Shown: positions 12,197 to 25,759, numbered from the stretch's first letter. The stretch: 64,000 nucleotides of DNA from Rosellinia necatrix (GCA_021209875.1 JAGYVD010000005.1:4589251-4653250); one strand, 5' to 3'. The notes: a model not told the origin generated them from the sequence alone. Numbers and translations are program-made.

Positions 12197-13404
12197 TCTG
12201 GTTCTTGGTCTCGGTCCTGGTCTCGGTTCTGGTCTCGGTTCTGGTCTCGGTTCTGATCCCTGGTTTATTGGAAAGGAGTTGATGACGGGCAGCTATTTGG
12301 TGGGCTCGGTTGGGGATTTGATGTGTTTTGAAGGCCGGGCGTTTCGATATGATTGATGGGGGGGGGTTCTAGGAGTGGCGACTGGATGGTGTGAGACGAT
12401 CGAGGTCGGGGTCGAGAGGTCGAAGGGGAAAGTCCCGGAGGCCGAGCCGGCTGGAGCCGAGATGGTGGATCCTGTGAAGCCCGTGCCTGTCCGTGTCAAA
12501 GATGGAATCTCGCCTAAGCCGACCTGGGCAGGACCCAGTTTATATAAGCTATCTACAAGTGCTTGTTAGAGAGAATATAAGTGTTTTAGTTAACTATTTC
12601 GCTCGGGCGAAGTTATTGGCATAGCACAGGGTCTAATGCCTGTATTGGAAGTAGACGATTGTCTGTATACGACATGTATGTATGTTGTAAGAATGTATGT
12701 TTTATTATGTTTTATTTTCTTCCCCACCTACACGACAGTTTAGTAGCATTCAAACCTTATAGGTATTTTACCTACGTTAGTACCTAACTATAACAAATTA
12801 CCAATATTACATCTAAAGTATCCCATTATCAACTTTGCGCGCGCGCAAGGTACCTACTAGCGGCTACCTATACACCACGCCACCTTCCTCTGCGCTACCT
12901 GCCTAGTAATCTGGGAGTTGCATGCCAAGCGGGTTGGCAGGTACGGCGATAAGTAAGTAGTGTACAAGCCGGATCGTCGGTACTTTATGGTGGGGTTCCC
13001 AGCAATTTATCAGAAAATAGGGAAAGTGCCCCTCCATGGACATTGCCCCTCCGATTGTCGCATGTTTCTCTTACCCGTGTCCATCTTTCCTCCATCCTGG
13101 ACAGTTAATCCTAAAAAAAGAAGAGAATAGGAGTCACCACTCCTTCAACGCAACCACATCCCGGCCATTATCCTGACCACCCTGGATAGCAACCCCGACC
13201 ACCGCAAAAACATCACTCTGTGTGACTCACTTGGTATCTCCATATAGGGTCGTTCTCTTCGCATAGTTGATTGAATGTTCTCAGCGCCTTCCCAGCGCCT
13301 TCCCAACAGCGTCTTCTCTTTCTGTCGTCAACCGCCGCCTCTGTCTCCGACCCCCCAACTGGCCGAAAAAAGGTGCAACCGAAACACAATTGCAAACCGA
13401 CGAC
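12197..13404. other. Divergent promoter region of SDHAF4 and tryptophan synthase
   Basis: Just upstream of the SDHAF4 start lie several GGTCTCGGTTCT-type repeats (12208-12256). The middle is AT-richer with no convincing frame. The proximal part before 13405 carries a consensus TGACTCA element, listed separately. Confidence 0.55.
13223..13229 (+). promoter_or_regulatory. Consensus Gcn4/CPC1 (cross-pathway control) site
   Basis: TGACTCA lies 176 bases upstream of the tryptophan synthase start codon. This is the exact core bound by bZIP regulators Gcn4 (yeast) and CPC1/CpcA (filamentous fungi), which induce amino-acid biosynthesis genes, including tryptophan genes, on amino-acid starvation. That the site is used here is inferred from its sequence and position. 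Confidence 0.6.
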
Positions 13405-15743
13405 ATGGAGTCTCTGAGACAGACGTTTAAGCGCTGCAAGGCCGAGAACAGGGTACGGAAGACAGACAGATAGACAGCCGTAAAACGCCCAACCATCGTC
13501 CAATCAGTCATTAACGAGCATATCATACAGGCTGCCCTGGTGACCTATGTCACTGCCGGTTTCCCCAAGCCCGAGCTCATGCCCGGCATCCTGCTGGGCA
13601 TGCAGAAGGGCGGCGCCGGTACGTGATAGAACCCTGGCCCGACCAATTGGCCCAATTTGACCCGGAGAAAACAGATGTCATCGAGGTCGGCGTTCCTTTC
13701 ACAGATCCCATCGCCGACGGTCCCACCATCCAGACATCCAACACGGTCGCCCTCGCCAACGGCGTGACCATCCATTCCACCTTAGAGATGGTCAAGGACG
13801 CGCGCGACCAGGGCTTAACCGTTCCCGTGCTGCTGATGGGCTATTACAATCCTTTGCTCAGCTACGGAGAGGAGGCCCTGTTAAGCCATAGCAAAGCGGC
13901 CGGCATCAACGGCTTCATCGTCTGCGATTTGCCACCCGAAGAGGCTGTCTCCTTCCGCAAGTTTTGTAGCCGCGGTGGCCTGTCCTATGTCCCCTTGATC
14001 GCCCCCGCCACATCTGATGCCCGCATGAAGCTTCTGTGTGCCCTTGCCGACTCGTTCATCTACGTCGTCTCGCGCCAGGGCGTCACCGGAGCTTTGGGTA
14101 CTCTGAATGCCAACCTTCCCAGCCTGCTCGAGCGCGTTAAGAAGTATAGCGGCGATAAGCCCGCCGCCGTTGGTTTCGGTGTTTCCACGCGCGAGCACTT
14201 CCAGTCTGTGGCCGCCATCGCCGACGGTGTTGTTATAGGGTCCCAAATCGTCACCATCCTCCAAAACGCCGAAGCTGGTAAGCACGATGAGGTCGTACGA
14301 GAATATTGCGCCTACGTTGCGGGACGGACGGGCGAGTCCCAGACCACGCGGGAAGTTGGTGTCATCGAGGCTGTCAGTGCAGCTAAGGAGCCTGCTGGCG
14401 AGGATGTCACCGTGAATGGTACAATCACCGAAGAGGAGGATGCCGCGCTGGTTGCGCAACTTGCCGGTCTCCACGGCATAATACCCGAGCGATTCGGTGA
14501 ATTCGGCGGCCAATACGTCCCCGAGTCCCTCATGGATTGTTTATCCCAGCTTGAAGAGGGGTTCAACGCCATAAAAGACGACCCCAAGTTCTGGGAGGAG
14601 TACAGATCATACTACCCTTGGATAGGACGCCCCGGCCACCTACAGTATGCCGAGCGGTTGACAGAGTACGCCGGGGGCGCCAAGATCTGGTTGAAGAGAG
14701 AAGATCTGAATCATACTGGTTCCCACAAGATCAACAACGCCCTGGGTCAAATACTCCTAGCGAGGAGATTGGGCAAAACTAAGATCATTGCCGAGACCGG
14801 CGCGGGACAACACGGCGTAGCCACGGCCACCGTCTGCGCTAAGTTCGGCATGGAATGCACGGTGTTCATGGGTGCTGTAAGTTACTTCATGCTCGTAGTT
14901 CCCAATATCTAGTGGTGCGCTAACCAATAACCCCAACAGGAAGACGTAAGGCGGCAAGCACTCAACGTATTCCGCATGCGACTCCTTGGTGCCAAGGTTA
15001 TTGCCGTAGAGTGTGGAAGCAAGACGCTTCGCGACGCCGTCAATGAAGCCCTACGAGCCTGGGTCGTGCGTCTGGAAGACACACATTATATCATCGGATC
15101 GGCCATTGGTCCCCATCCCTTCCCAACTATTGTCAGGACGTTCCAATCCGTTATCGGCAATGAAACAAAGGCGCAACTGATGGAGAAGCGCGGAAAGCTC
15201 CCCGACGCCATCGTTGCCTGCGTTGGGGGTGGTAGCAACGCCGTCGGCATGTTCTACCCTTTCGCAAACGACCCGAGCGTGAAATTACTCGGCGTCGAGG
15301 CCGGTGGTGACGGTGTCGACACGGAGCGTCACTCGGCGACCTTGACGGCAGGCTCCAAGGGTGTCTTGCACGGTGTTCGCACTTACGTTCTCCAGAACGA
15401 GCACGGCCAGATCAATGACACACATTCCGTGTCGGCAGGCCTTGACTACCCTGGTGTAGGGCCGGAACTGTCATCCTGGAAGGACAATGAGCGGGCCAAA
15501 TTTGTAGCCGCCACGGATGCCCAGGCGTTCCTAGGCTTCAAGCTACTAAGCGAGCTTGAAGGTATCATCCCGGCGCTCGAGTCGGCGCACGGCATCTACG
15601 GGGCCATTGAGTTAGCCAAGACGATGAAGAAGGACGAAGACCTGGTCATCTGCCTCAGTGGCCGCGGCGACAAGGACGTCCAGAGTGTGGCGGACGAGCT
15701 GCCCAAATTGGGACCCCAGATTGGGTGGGACCTCCGGTTTTAA
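13405..15743 (+). CDS. trp-3: Bifunctional tryptophan synthase (alpha and beta domains fused)
   Basis: Cytosolic enzyme of the last tryptophan step: the alpha domain cleaves indole-3-glycerol phosphate to indole, and the beta domain joins indole to serine using PLP. Exons 13405-13452, 13531-13618, 13675-14876 and 14940-15743 give 713 residues, the usual length of fungal TRP5/trp-3 proteins. The introns are 78, 56 and 63 bp with GT-AG ends, and the third has a GCTAACC branch site. The alpha domain opens with [13 protein letters not shown] and has [17 protein letters not shown] with catalytic Glu49 and Asp60. The beta domain starts near residue 315 ([13 protein letters not shown]) and has [14 protein letters not shown] with the PLP lysine at 397, [11 protein letters not shown], and the phosphate loop [10 protein letters not shown]. 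The frame is intact throughout. A TGACTCA site lies upstream. The gene is convergent with MRPL24. Confidence 0.97.
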
Positions 15744-16118
15744 AAAATAAAATAAGAAAAGATCCGTTGTCTTAATTGCATGGGATTATTCTTCAAGGGG
15801 AGGTGACGGGGCACGGGGGCGGAGTCGGCGCATGGGCAACATAAAACCATTCAAGATCATATTGTATAAAGATGAACGGTTTTGCTATCTGGTGCACGAC
15901 CATGTAGCAGCCATCTAGATAGTTTGCATCATGATACAATTGTGTACAGTTCTAGCCCGGACCGGTATATAGTACAGTGATGTGTCGTCTGTTTGTTTGC
16001 ATACCTCAACTGGACGAGAAGAACCCCCGGTCTGATGGCCTACGTGCTTGTTCTTACAAACGGACAGGTCGATTTCTCCTTTCGTCCTACTCTCATGCCG
16101 CCACCCACGTAGCCGAAT
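15744..16118. other. 3' intergenic region between convergent genes
   Basis: Shared 3' flank of tryptophan synthase and MRPL24. An AATAAA-like sequence occurs just after the tryptophan synthase stop codon (15746-15751). No gene is seen. Confidence 0.5.
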
Positions 16119-16907
16119 TTATTCGGGTTTCCGTACCTGTTGGGCCGTATCCTGACCTCGCTGCCCCACGGCCGCCACGTCCTCAGCTTCCGCAGCAGGG
16201 TCGCCGAGGACGAACTCATCTCCCCGCTCTAACATGGCATCAACCTCATCAAGGACGGCGGCAGAGTCGAGGCCCTGGGCCGCCAGCTCGGGTGGGAAGG
16301 CAGACTCGGAGGCAGCAGCAGCAGCAGCAGCAGCACTACCACCACCACCATCGGCATGGATGACGGCCGTCGCCGGCTCCTCCTTGGGGGGGAGGCCGAG
16401 GGCGGCGCGCTGGGCGGCGAAGCGGGCGCGGACGACGTCGGTCTGCATGATCTTCCAGCGGAGGGCCCAGCCGGCGGGGCCGAGCTCCTTGATGCGCTTG
16501 GCCTTGGAGCCGAGGAGGTACTCGTCGATGCCGCCGAGCAGGTCGATGGTGTGGAGCACGCTCGCGGTCAGGCGGGTGCGGATGAAGGCGCCGAGAGCGG
16601 GGGACCAGAGCCGCTTGGTGTGCCGGTTGGGCAGCCACGCGGTCCGCGACTTGTTCTTGTACTTGGCCGCCACCACGTTGCCGAACCGGATCTTGGCCCC
16701 GCCGTACAGGCCCGCGTTGCGCTGCTTGTACGTGTAGAAGGGGCCGTAGGGGTACGTCGGGAGCCGGTCCGCCGGCACCGTCAGGAACGATGGCTTCTGG
16801 CGCGCCGGCGCGGGGGTCGTGCTCAGGGCGCGGGCGAGCGGCGGGAGGGCGGAGGGCGTGGGCAGGCGTCGTATGCACCGGGACGGCGCCATCGTTGGTT
16901 GTAGCAT
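16119..16907 (-). CDS. MRPL24: Mitochondrial large-subunit ribosomal protein bL28m (MRPL24 family)
   Basis: Single exon, 262 residues from the first ATG (16907). The second ATG at 16892 has the better context (ACGATGG) and gives 257 residues starting MAPSRCIRRLP. The basic, Ala/Ser/Pro-rich N-terminus ending near residue 38 fits a mitochondrial presequence. The bL28 core follows: YPYGPFYTYKQRNAGLYGG, IRFGN, WLPNRHTKRLWSPALGAF and TRLTASVLHTID. After it comes the block GGIDEYLLGSKAKRIKELGP and WALRWKIMQTD, typical of fungal mitochondrial L24. The C-terminus has an alanine run (GCT/GCC-type repeat, plus strand near 16314-16334) and an acidic tail, both lineage-specific low complexity. The protein is part of the mitoribosome large subunit. 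It is divergent from the next gene, with about 790 bases between the starts. Confidence 0.93.
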   Translation of the reverse strand: MLQPTMAPSRCIRRLPTPSALPPLARALSTTPAPARQKPSFLTVPADRLPTYPYGPFYTYKQRNAGLYGGAKIRFGNVVAAKYKNKSRTAWLPNRHTKRLWSPALGAFIRTRLTASVLHTIDLLGGIDEYLLGSKAKRIKELGPAGWALRWKIMQTDVVRARFAAQRAALGLPPKEEPATAVIHADGGGGSAAAAAAAASESAFPPELAAQGLDSAAVLDEVDAMLERGDEFVLGDPAAEAEDVAAVGQRGQDTAQQVRKPE

Positions 16908-17694
16908 CGTTTTTTATTTATTTATTTATTTTATTATGATTTTTTTTCGGTGTTGGACTTTGGATGGGTATCTAAAATGGTCGGGCTGGGGGGTTGGCGA
17001 GGAGTCGAAGCGGTCGGCCTCGTTCAGTCGGGTCCGGATATGGTTGGTTGTATGGACCCCGATTGAAACGGACGGCGCTCTTTCGTCAGGTGGGCGGGAG
17101 GCGTCACTGAATTGAGGTTTCAATTTGATACCCATCGACATCGCCGTGCTTGCTTGTTCTACTAGCTCCGGAGATTTCTTGGCACGTACAAGGCTAATAG
17201 GCTAACCAAATCTGGTAAGGTGGATTGAGTGCCATTAGTACATCTCTGGCGCCTTGATGTAGGTACCTCTATCAGGTGACACCGCTCTGCTTTCGTGAAC
17301 AAGGAGGTTACCGGACGCCCCACTCATGCGAGATTGACATGGATGAGATTGGGTGACAAGTGACAATGGTGGGGTTGATTTGGGTGTTTATGTACAATTG
17401 AAATCCAATTGGCCATTAGCCTATGACATAGCTCGTAAAAGCACAGGACCAGCAGACTATCACTGTATCTAACCCAGATGGGTACATGTACACAGGTCTT
17501 ACTGTATAAATTGTGGTATACCGACTTTCGGCTTGCGATCTAGGTAGATACTTGTGCAACCCACACGAACTTGAGTAAACATACCATTCGTAGCAGCGCT
17601 CGTGGCGGCTTACGGGGGGACTCAAAGACATTGCTCGAGCCTACAGCGTGCCAATTGAACATACGGTATACGCCCAGTCTCTGATGCGACCAAC
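16908..17694. other. Divergent promoter region
   Basis: Lies between MRPL24 (-) and the uncharacterised gene at 17695 (+). It starts with an AT-rich TTTAT tract (16911-16950), and the rest is of ordinary composition. I see no gene or clear regulatory motif. Confidence 0.5.
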
Positions 17695-18950
17695 ATGTTG
17701 CCGCCGATAGACGACAACATCCTAAAGAGCAATCCCCGGTTCGAGAAGCTCTACAACACTATCACGACCTCGATTCTCAACCCGGACGGCTCTAGCAGGG
17801 CCGACCCGTCCGCCAAGCAGCGTGATGCCGTGCGCGAGGTACGTCGTTGTCCTGTTGTTGACGCATCGCATCGTGAGGCTATTCTTGCTAATTGGAACGG
17901 CGCCAATGGCGACAGGAACTCAAGGCATACCGCCTAAAGGCAGCAAGGGTCCATCTCCTACGCACCGCCATCTCGACCGCCGTCCCGACCCAACCACCGC
18001 AGCCAGGCAAGCAAGAGGGCGGCGAGCAGTCGAGGCAGCAGCAAAAACAGAGGCAGTCCAAGTATCAACACGGCCGTACCAAGTCCCGCTCGCAGTCCCA
18101 ATCCCAACTCCAGGCACAGGCACCACAGACCCCGTCGCTCCCACCAGACCTGGTCCAGCTGCTCTTCCTCATCCCGCCCTTTCTCAACAATGCCGCGGTG
18201 CTCCCGCCCGCGTCCATCAAGCTCCTGCTCACGAGCCCCCCCTTCACAGAGCTCCCCACCCTCTTCCCCAAGGTCCTCGAGCTCGTCTCCATGCGTCTAG
18301 CCGCCGAAGCTAAGACGCTCGCGCGCGTCCTCAGCCCGTCCACAAACCCATCCTACATCCACCGCGTGATCTCCTCCCTGCCCTCGATGGCGAGCACGCT
18401 GGTGGCTGAGCTGGCCGCCTCGAAGGTCAAGCTGTCCCGCGCCCGGCTCGCCACCACGGCGGCCCTGACGCGGCACCTTCAGCAGCACACGGAGGCGCTC
18501 GTCCTCCTCCTCGGCGCCCTCGAGGCCAAGCACGGCCCCATCGCCCGGGTGTCGGAGCTGCGCGCCGCCGAGGCCCGCCAGGAGGCGGAGGCCTGGGCCC
18601 TCGCCACCACCGCGCTGCTCTGGGAGACGCGCCACCTCGCGTACCCGCCCGAGGCGCGCGCCGCCCTCGTCAACTACCGCCAGCACCTCCTCGACGCCGG
18701 CCGCCGCCTCGAGGATGGCGCCCGCGTCCGCGAGGCCGAGCTCGCCGACTACGGCGTCGATGTCAGCAGGAGGGCCTCGTTGGACATGACGCCCGTCGGC
18801 AATCGCCTGCTGCGGCCGTCGAGGGGCGGCCGGAGGAACAACTCCGTTGACGAGAACAAGGAGCGCACCATGCGCGAGCTGGCGCGCGTGTGGCGCGAGA
18901 TGGAGACAAGGCTGCAGGAGATCCAGGGCGATCTGAAGCGCTTGCGGTAA
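17695..18950 (+). CDS. Uncharacterised helical protein, two exons
   Basis: I do not recognise a named family. Exon 1 is 17695-17838 (48 complete codons, starting MLPPIDDNILKSNPRF), the intron is 17839-17915 (77 bp, GTACGT donor, ACAG acceptor), and exon 2 is 17916-18950. The product is 392 residues. A Gln/Ser/Arg-rich, probably disordered insert at about residues 73-115 separates the N-terminal helical part from the body. The body is almost wholly helical, Leu/Ala/Arg-rich, with SLPPDLVQLLFLIPPFLNNA and LEAKHGPIARVSELRAAEAR. The last 30 residues (from about ERTMRELARVWREME to the terminal KRLR) have heptad-like spacing of a short coiled coil. Strong GC-ending codon bias and a clean intron support a real gene. 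No signal peptide or membrane segment is visible. It is convergent with aspartate aminotransferase. Confidence 0.85.
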
Positions 18951-19464
18951 AAATATTAAAAAAAAAAAAGGCCCTATGCGAAGAATAAATATATAATCCA
19001 CTCAACATGGGAAAATTGGAGCCAGCCGTGCGCGGCAGACATGGGGACGCAGGTAGCTCGAGGTATCTTTGATTGATGATTCGCCGTCTATCTATCCATC
19101 TATCTACCATGTCAGGTTTTTCCAGTCTGTCCGTCTATCCTACAGAGAGAGGGAGAGAGGGAGAGATGAAGGGAAACAAAACGTCCAAGAAGTACAAGAG
19201 ATGAGGAATAGAAAGGGCCCCAGCCGGGTGGTACCGTCCTAAAACGTTAAATCACAATCGTTCACGACATAAGCCAGTCTTTCCGCATGAACCCCTCCTT
19301 TTTTTTAATCCCTTCCTGATATGGCAACAAAGAGAAGGAGAGAGGGAGAGAGGGAGAGAGAAAAAGACAACGCCTCCATGATCCCATAAAATTCGTACAC
19401 AAATATTGGCCTCATTAGTCTCGATTGGGGTAATGAAGTATGACTATACACTTCTCTTGAACCC
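18951..19464. other. 3' intergenic region with poly-A and GA tracts
   Basis: Shared 3' flank of two convergent genes. Poly-A runs (18957-18969) and GAGAGGGA tracts (19145-19166, 19331-19362) are the only features. No gene is seen. Confidence 0.5.
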
Positions 19465-21258
<1,794 letters not shown>

Positions 21259-24200
21259 CGTGGTCGTGGGATTCACTTTGTTGCGATTGACTGGGAAGTG
21301 TGGTGAGGGGAGGAGGAGGAGAAAGGTGGACAGAGGGTGGAAGAAATGGAGAGGTCGCACACCGGGAGAGAGAAAAAAAAAAACAAAAAGGACAGGTGAT
21401 CAGATCGTGGTTGGGGGAGGTGAAGTGAGTTTGTGATGAATTTAGTGAAGGAATTGGCAAGGAGATGTGGATAGACGGATGAACGGATAGGATAGATGGA
21501 GACTACTAGCACTAGATCGTTTAGATAAAAAAAAAATTCAAAAAGGATACCTACAGGTACTTAAGTAATCTAATGGAAGCACAAATAAAAACCACCCTGC
21601 AGAATGATGTAGGTACTTTCTAACGCATACCACATCGCAGGTATAAGCGAGTACCCAAATTTTGCTCTTCACAGCTTGTCAAGTACGTACCAAGATATCG
21701 ACAGTTAGGTAGGGACTGCCAAGCCTTGCGCCATGGCAGCCCCAGACGCTAGAAAAGAGAACTTGAGGGAGAGCTAGAATCGCATCTGTGGGGATGCTGT
21801 CTAAGAGGCGCCTAACTTGACTAGGCATACCGTACCGTGTTGAAACTACGGCTACAAGCACATGCCTAGGTTAGGTACTTAGTTGCCTGCCTAACCATCC
21901 CGAGTAATGCATCCTCGTGCTCTCATGCTACCCTGTCATGTGCGCAGTGCTGGGTAGGTGTAGCTATCTGCAAGACCCGCCTTTCATATCCAGAAATGAA
22001 CAAAACTTTGCATAAATTCCAATACATGTCATAGATATTACCGTAATCGCATAAAAAACAAAGACCATTCAAGATGGTAAAACGAATTTTAGTATGAATT
22101 GCAAGACAGTCCGTACGAGCGACTTCCTGGGAAGTCACATCGTTTTCTCAGTTCTTTCGGCCTACCCAGCGTCTCGCATATGGTCAACAATGGATTCAAT
22201 GCTGCAAATAGACTTCAGGCTTTCCGACCGGACCATGTTCCGTTGACGGGGACTGTGACAAAACAGAATTATGACCGCCCACAAGCTGGTGAACCAAGAA
22301 AGAGAGAAAAGGTTCGGGAGGCATCCTGGTTACCGGATACACTTGATGTAGATGGCTGGGCAGCTCTATCAAAGCATCTGAAGGCAGAACGCTGTCGGGT
22401 GTTAAAGGATCTCGAGAGTAGTATATGCCGTAAGTTAGATTACGTTATCCTGGTATACCTACAACGAGGATCCCTAGTTAACAGTCGAGACAGGCTGGGG
22501 TTTTGAGATCTAGTGTACACTATTACTCATTGCATAATATAATGCATAAATGCACACTGTGGATGCGCTAAGCCCAATTTGTCGCGCGCTAGGACATTGG
22601 TAAAACCTACGTGGTACCTACAAGCAAGTCTACAAGTAGGTAGGGCCATACTGTGGTGTTACATTGCCTGCATACAGGTTGCCCTGCATTTCTGTGTGTT
22701 CTTCATCCCATGTGTATGTGTATCTGCGTCTTTTTACAACAGCCCCAAGCCTTCAACCCTCCCTCCAGCCGGGATGATTGAGGCAATTTTACCTCACATA
22801 TCCTCACATATTCTCACATTTGCCCTGCCAAGCCACCTCTGCATTCGACTGGGATCCACCTACCTACTCAGTAGTACCCTTGACCCTTGCCTATCACCAT
22901 CTCCAGTCACTTACACGTACATAGTGGGGGTTTGTTATACGATGGTAAATACAGTACAGTAGTAACTAGTACCACCCGTTACCTATATAGCGTGGCAAAC
23001 CCCGAGCATGACCGAGTTCAACATCAACCCACGATATCTAACTCGCATTCAGAGAAGAGGGGTCAACCAAGCTCACTCGGCATAGTATATACATACATAC
23101 TACATACATACACTTGGTTTACCTTGATTAATTGGCTCGGCAAGACGGATGAGATCGGAAATGCCATTCTAGCGCATCCTCCTCGCTGCTCCCGCAGACC
23201 AGGTCTAACCAACATACTTATAGCCGGGCTAGTGCCTACGAGGCTGCGGCATGTTGCTATCCTGGTGGCGTGCCTGCTTAAAACCCTGTTCGCAATGCAA
23301 TTCAATGCCTAGCGCAGCTTTCTTACCGTTTTGCTCGTCCGATCGGTTGGAATATCCAACCTTGGATAGATGGATGATAAGCAACCTGCCCAAGGTCACC
23401 ACGTACCCGCAAGACCAGTTCCATGCCAATTCCATTCAAGGACGACCAGCCAGCCGCTCCTAGACCAGACGCCCCTCCATTTATTGGTGCGCTTCTATCA
23501 TCCAGCCTACACCGCATCAAGGGGGAAATATGGTCCCTTGCCAACATCTGCCACTCACTCGCCCGTTCATGGGATAACCAGACTACATGCTCAATGCTAC
23601 CTACTCTGACAAGCCAGACGCTCTGACCTGCTAACCAAACTATAGTTATCCGCGGTGAGTTATCGGTCAGCAATAACTACAGACGGTAGCGCACAACTCA
23701 TCGCTTGACCAGCGCTTCCACCGGCCATTTCACCCCGGTTGTACATATTCAAATTCATTATAAACAACTCTGTCGGCGTGTCAAGTACGCTCAGATTTAG
23801 GGTTGAGGTTTCTCCTTGTCAGTATACGGCATAAGTACTTATGACTAGCTAACTTGCCAAGGCTTGTCAAGCCAACACTTGTCCATATATCCCTCATCAA
23901 GCGGCTTATGTGTGCCCCTAACTGCTCTACGGGGTGTATCTGGCGCCGCCAAATCCGATGCCCTATGAGTCTTTTTGACACCATTTTACGAAACTGGGCA
24001 GGCCATAGCTAGAGTATGGTTTCCGCTTACATCCCCCATCCTAAGCTACTTGTGCAACACTTTATGATTTGATAAAAGGTACCATGTGTTGTATTGGCCG
24101 AGTTTCAGCTTACACTTCCAAAAGACTCAAACTCAAGCCATAAGCAAAGCATTGTGATAGCCCTATGGCAACGCGACAGCTATGGGGGTATAGTATTCTT

Positions 24201-24628
24201 CCATTAGGTCCAGGCATAATCCCTTACGTCCCCCCAAGGAGTAGTTTCATTTTGAAGGCCTTTAGCCTGGCCAAAGTTAAGTAGTCACCTCGATCATAGA
24301 ATAAGACTCACAAGGGGTCAAATCAAGCCAGTGGCATACCATATACAAACAACACAAACTCCCCTCCATAAATAATGGGGGACTGAATAATTGCGGTAGA
24401 GATAGCGCGCGAAGCAAAGGCTTCATCACTGAAGCAGAGTATCGAAACACTACATACTATCGATCAAATATTCAAGCGCCTAATTACAAGTATACACAGT
24501 AGCTCAGCGTTGGCAACTACCTGGGTATATCAGCAATAAATCAGGTATCAACGATCGGGTCTACTCTCTACCTCAAACTGGCGATTCCCCCTCCCTCATT
24601 AACCCTTATATTGCCAACCTCCCCATCA
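21259..24628. other. Gene-poor interval
   Basis: It begins with a CT-rich (minus strand) promoter region of aspartate aminotransferase (21290-21460). After that I see only short unsupported frames, the longest at 22099-22506 (+), which starts with TTG and has no recognisable domain. No repeat family or RNA gene was recognised. Confidence 0.5.
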
Positions 24629-25759
24629 TCACCACTTTAATACGCCCTCCCAATGCCAACATGATGATAACGAAAGCCGCGCCCCCGGGGCGGCGGCCCC
24701 GCGCGAACCGGCACCCGTCTCCGGCACGCTACTGCTCCCGTCCTGGGTCTCCACGCTCCACTGGCCCGGCTGATCCGAGCCCGAGTCCGCCGCTTCCTCC
24801 GTTGCCACCCCTGCTGCGCCGCTATGATAATACCCCGGGTGCCCCGGCGGCACAGGCCACCGCCTCTCAGCCCACACCCGCTCGTCCTCCCCGGCGTCAG
24901 CGCCAGCGTCTGCGTACGCGGGGGGGCGCTCGATCACGACACGCACCTCGCCGCGGTGCGCGCTGTGGTACGTCGTCACCATCGACTGGCTGCTGCTGCT
25001 GCCCCCACTACTGCTGATGCCGGGCGGTCCGGTCTCGCCGGCCGGGTGCCGCCGGCGCCGCGCGGCGAGCTGCCAGAGGAAGATGAGCAGAAGCAGGAGA
25101 AAGACCAGGATCGAGATCACCACGGCGATGATCATTAGTAGCGGAGGGGTGCTGGCGGCGGCGGGGTGAATTGGGTCTGATGAGGAGGGGGGATGGTTTG
25201 TTGGGGGAGGGGAAGGGGTGAGGGGAGGAGGAGGAGGAGGAGGGGCTGGAAGGGGCGTGCTTGGGGGTTGCTGCGTTGATATTGGTGCTGGTGTTGGCCG
25301 TGGTGCGCGGGAAGTTGTCGCTTCGCTTGCTAGGGGTGGTGGGGTGTTGGGTGAGAGGGGTGCTGGTGGGCTCAGGGCCGGACTGTCGGTTGTGCGGTTG
25401 CTTGGTTGGGATGGTGAGGAAATAGGCGTTGTGGTTGATTCTGGGTTGGCTGCCGGCTCGGAGGTGGAAGGCGATGTGGTAGATGAGCTGGATGAAGTCG
25501 TAGTGGGTGTTTCGAGGACGCTCGTTGGGGAAGCGGCTGGCGCTGAGGAGGACGGCGCGAATGAAGCAGGCGGAGAGAAGGTCGAGGTTAATGTCGGTGA
25601 GAGCGATGTTGAGTTGATGGTAGTTGTTTGTATGGGGGAAGACGTGGCCTGGCTCGAGGTAGTCAGGGGACTTGTTGGGCTCGTGGTCGCAGTTATAGTG
25701 TCGTTGGCGAACGCCGCCCGGGTCGAGGCAAGACGTATAGAAGTCGGTGAGCTTGCCAT
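24629..25759 (-). CDS. Ser/Thr/Pro-rich single-pass membrane protein, function unknown
   Basis: Single-exon frame of 376 residues. Residues 20-205 are Ser/Thr/Pro-rich and mucin-like, with three N-glycosylation sequons (Asn19, Asn49, Asn121) and a proline run at 171-189. One transmembrane segment lies at about 207-229 (MIIAVVISILVFLLLLLIFL), followed by a basic stop-transfer patch AARRRR. A cytosolic tail of about 140 residues contains GEVRVVIERPPAYADAG. The layout resembles fungal cell-wall stress sensors (Wsc/Mid2-like) and other mucin-type plasma-membrane proteins. However, no WSC cysteine domain is present and the N-terminus is not a convincing signal peptide. The start at 25759 may therefore be internal, with a 5' exon missed. 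Calling it a surface sensor would be inference from architecture only. Confidence 0.7.
   Translation of the reverse strand: MASSPTSIRLASTRAAFANDTITATTSPTSPLTTSSQATSSPIQTTTINSTSLSPTLTSTFSPPASFAPSSSAPAASPTSVLETPTTTSSSSSTTSPSTSEPAANPESTTTPISSPSQPSNRTTDSPALSPPAPLSPNTPPPLASEATTSRAPRPTPAPISTQQPPSTPLPAPPPPPPPLTPSPPPTNHPPSSSDPIHPAAASTPPLLMIIAVVISILVFLLLLLIFLWQLAARRRRHPAGETGPPGISSSGGSSSSQSMVTTYHSAHRGEVRVVIERPPAYADAGADAGEDERVWAERRWPVPPGHPGYYHSGAAGVATEEAADSGSDQPGQWSVETQDGSSSVPETGAGSRGAAAPGARLSLSSCWHWEGVLKW

Noticed and set aside
16234..16904. Long + strand frames over MRPL24
   Set aside because: They are antisense shadows. The minus strand has an unmistakable bL28m reading.
18297..19001. 234-residue minus-strand frame opposite the gene at 17695-18950
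   Set aside because: It is an antisense shadow of GC-rich codons. The + frame has a matching first exon and intron.
22099..22506. 135-residue frame on the + strand
   Set aside because: It begins with TTG, has no recognisable domain and no clear introns. The part after the first ATG is of ordinary composition, so it may be a chance frame or an old fragment.
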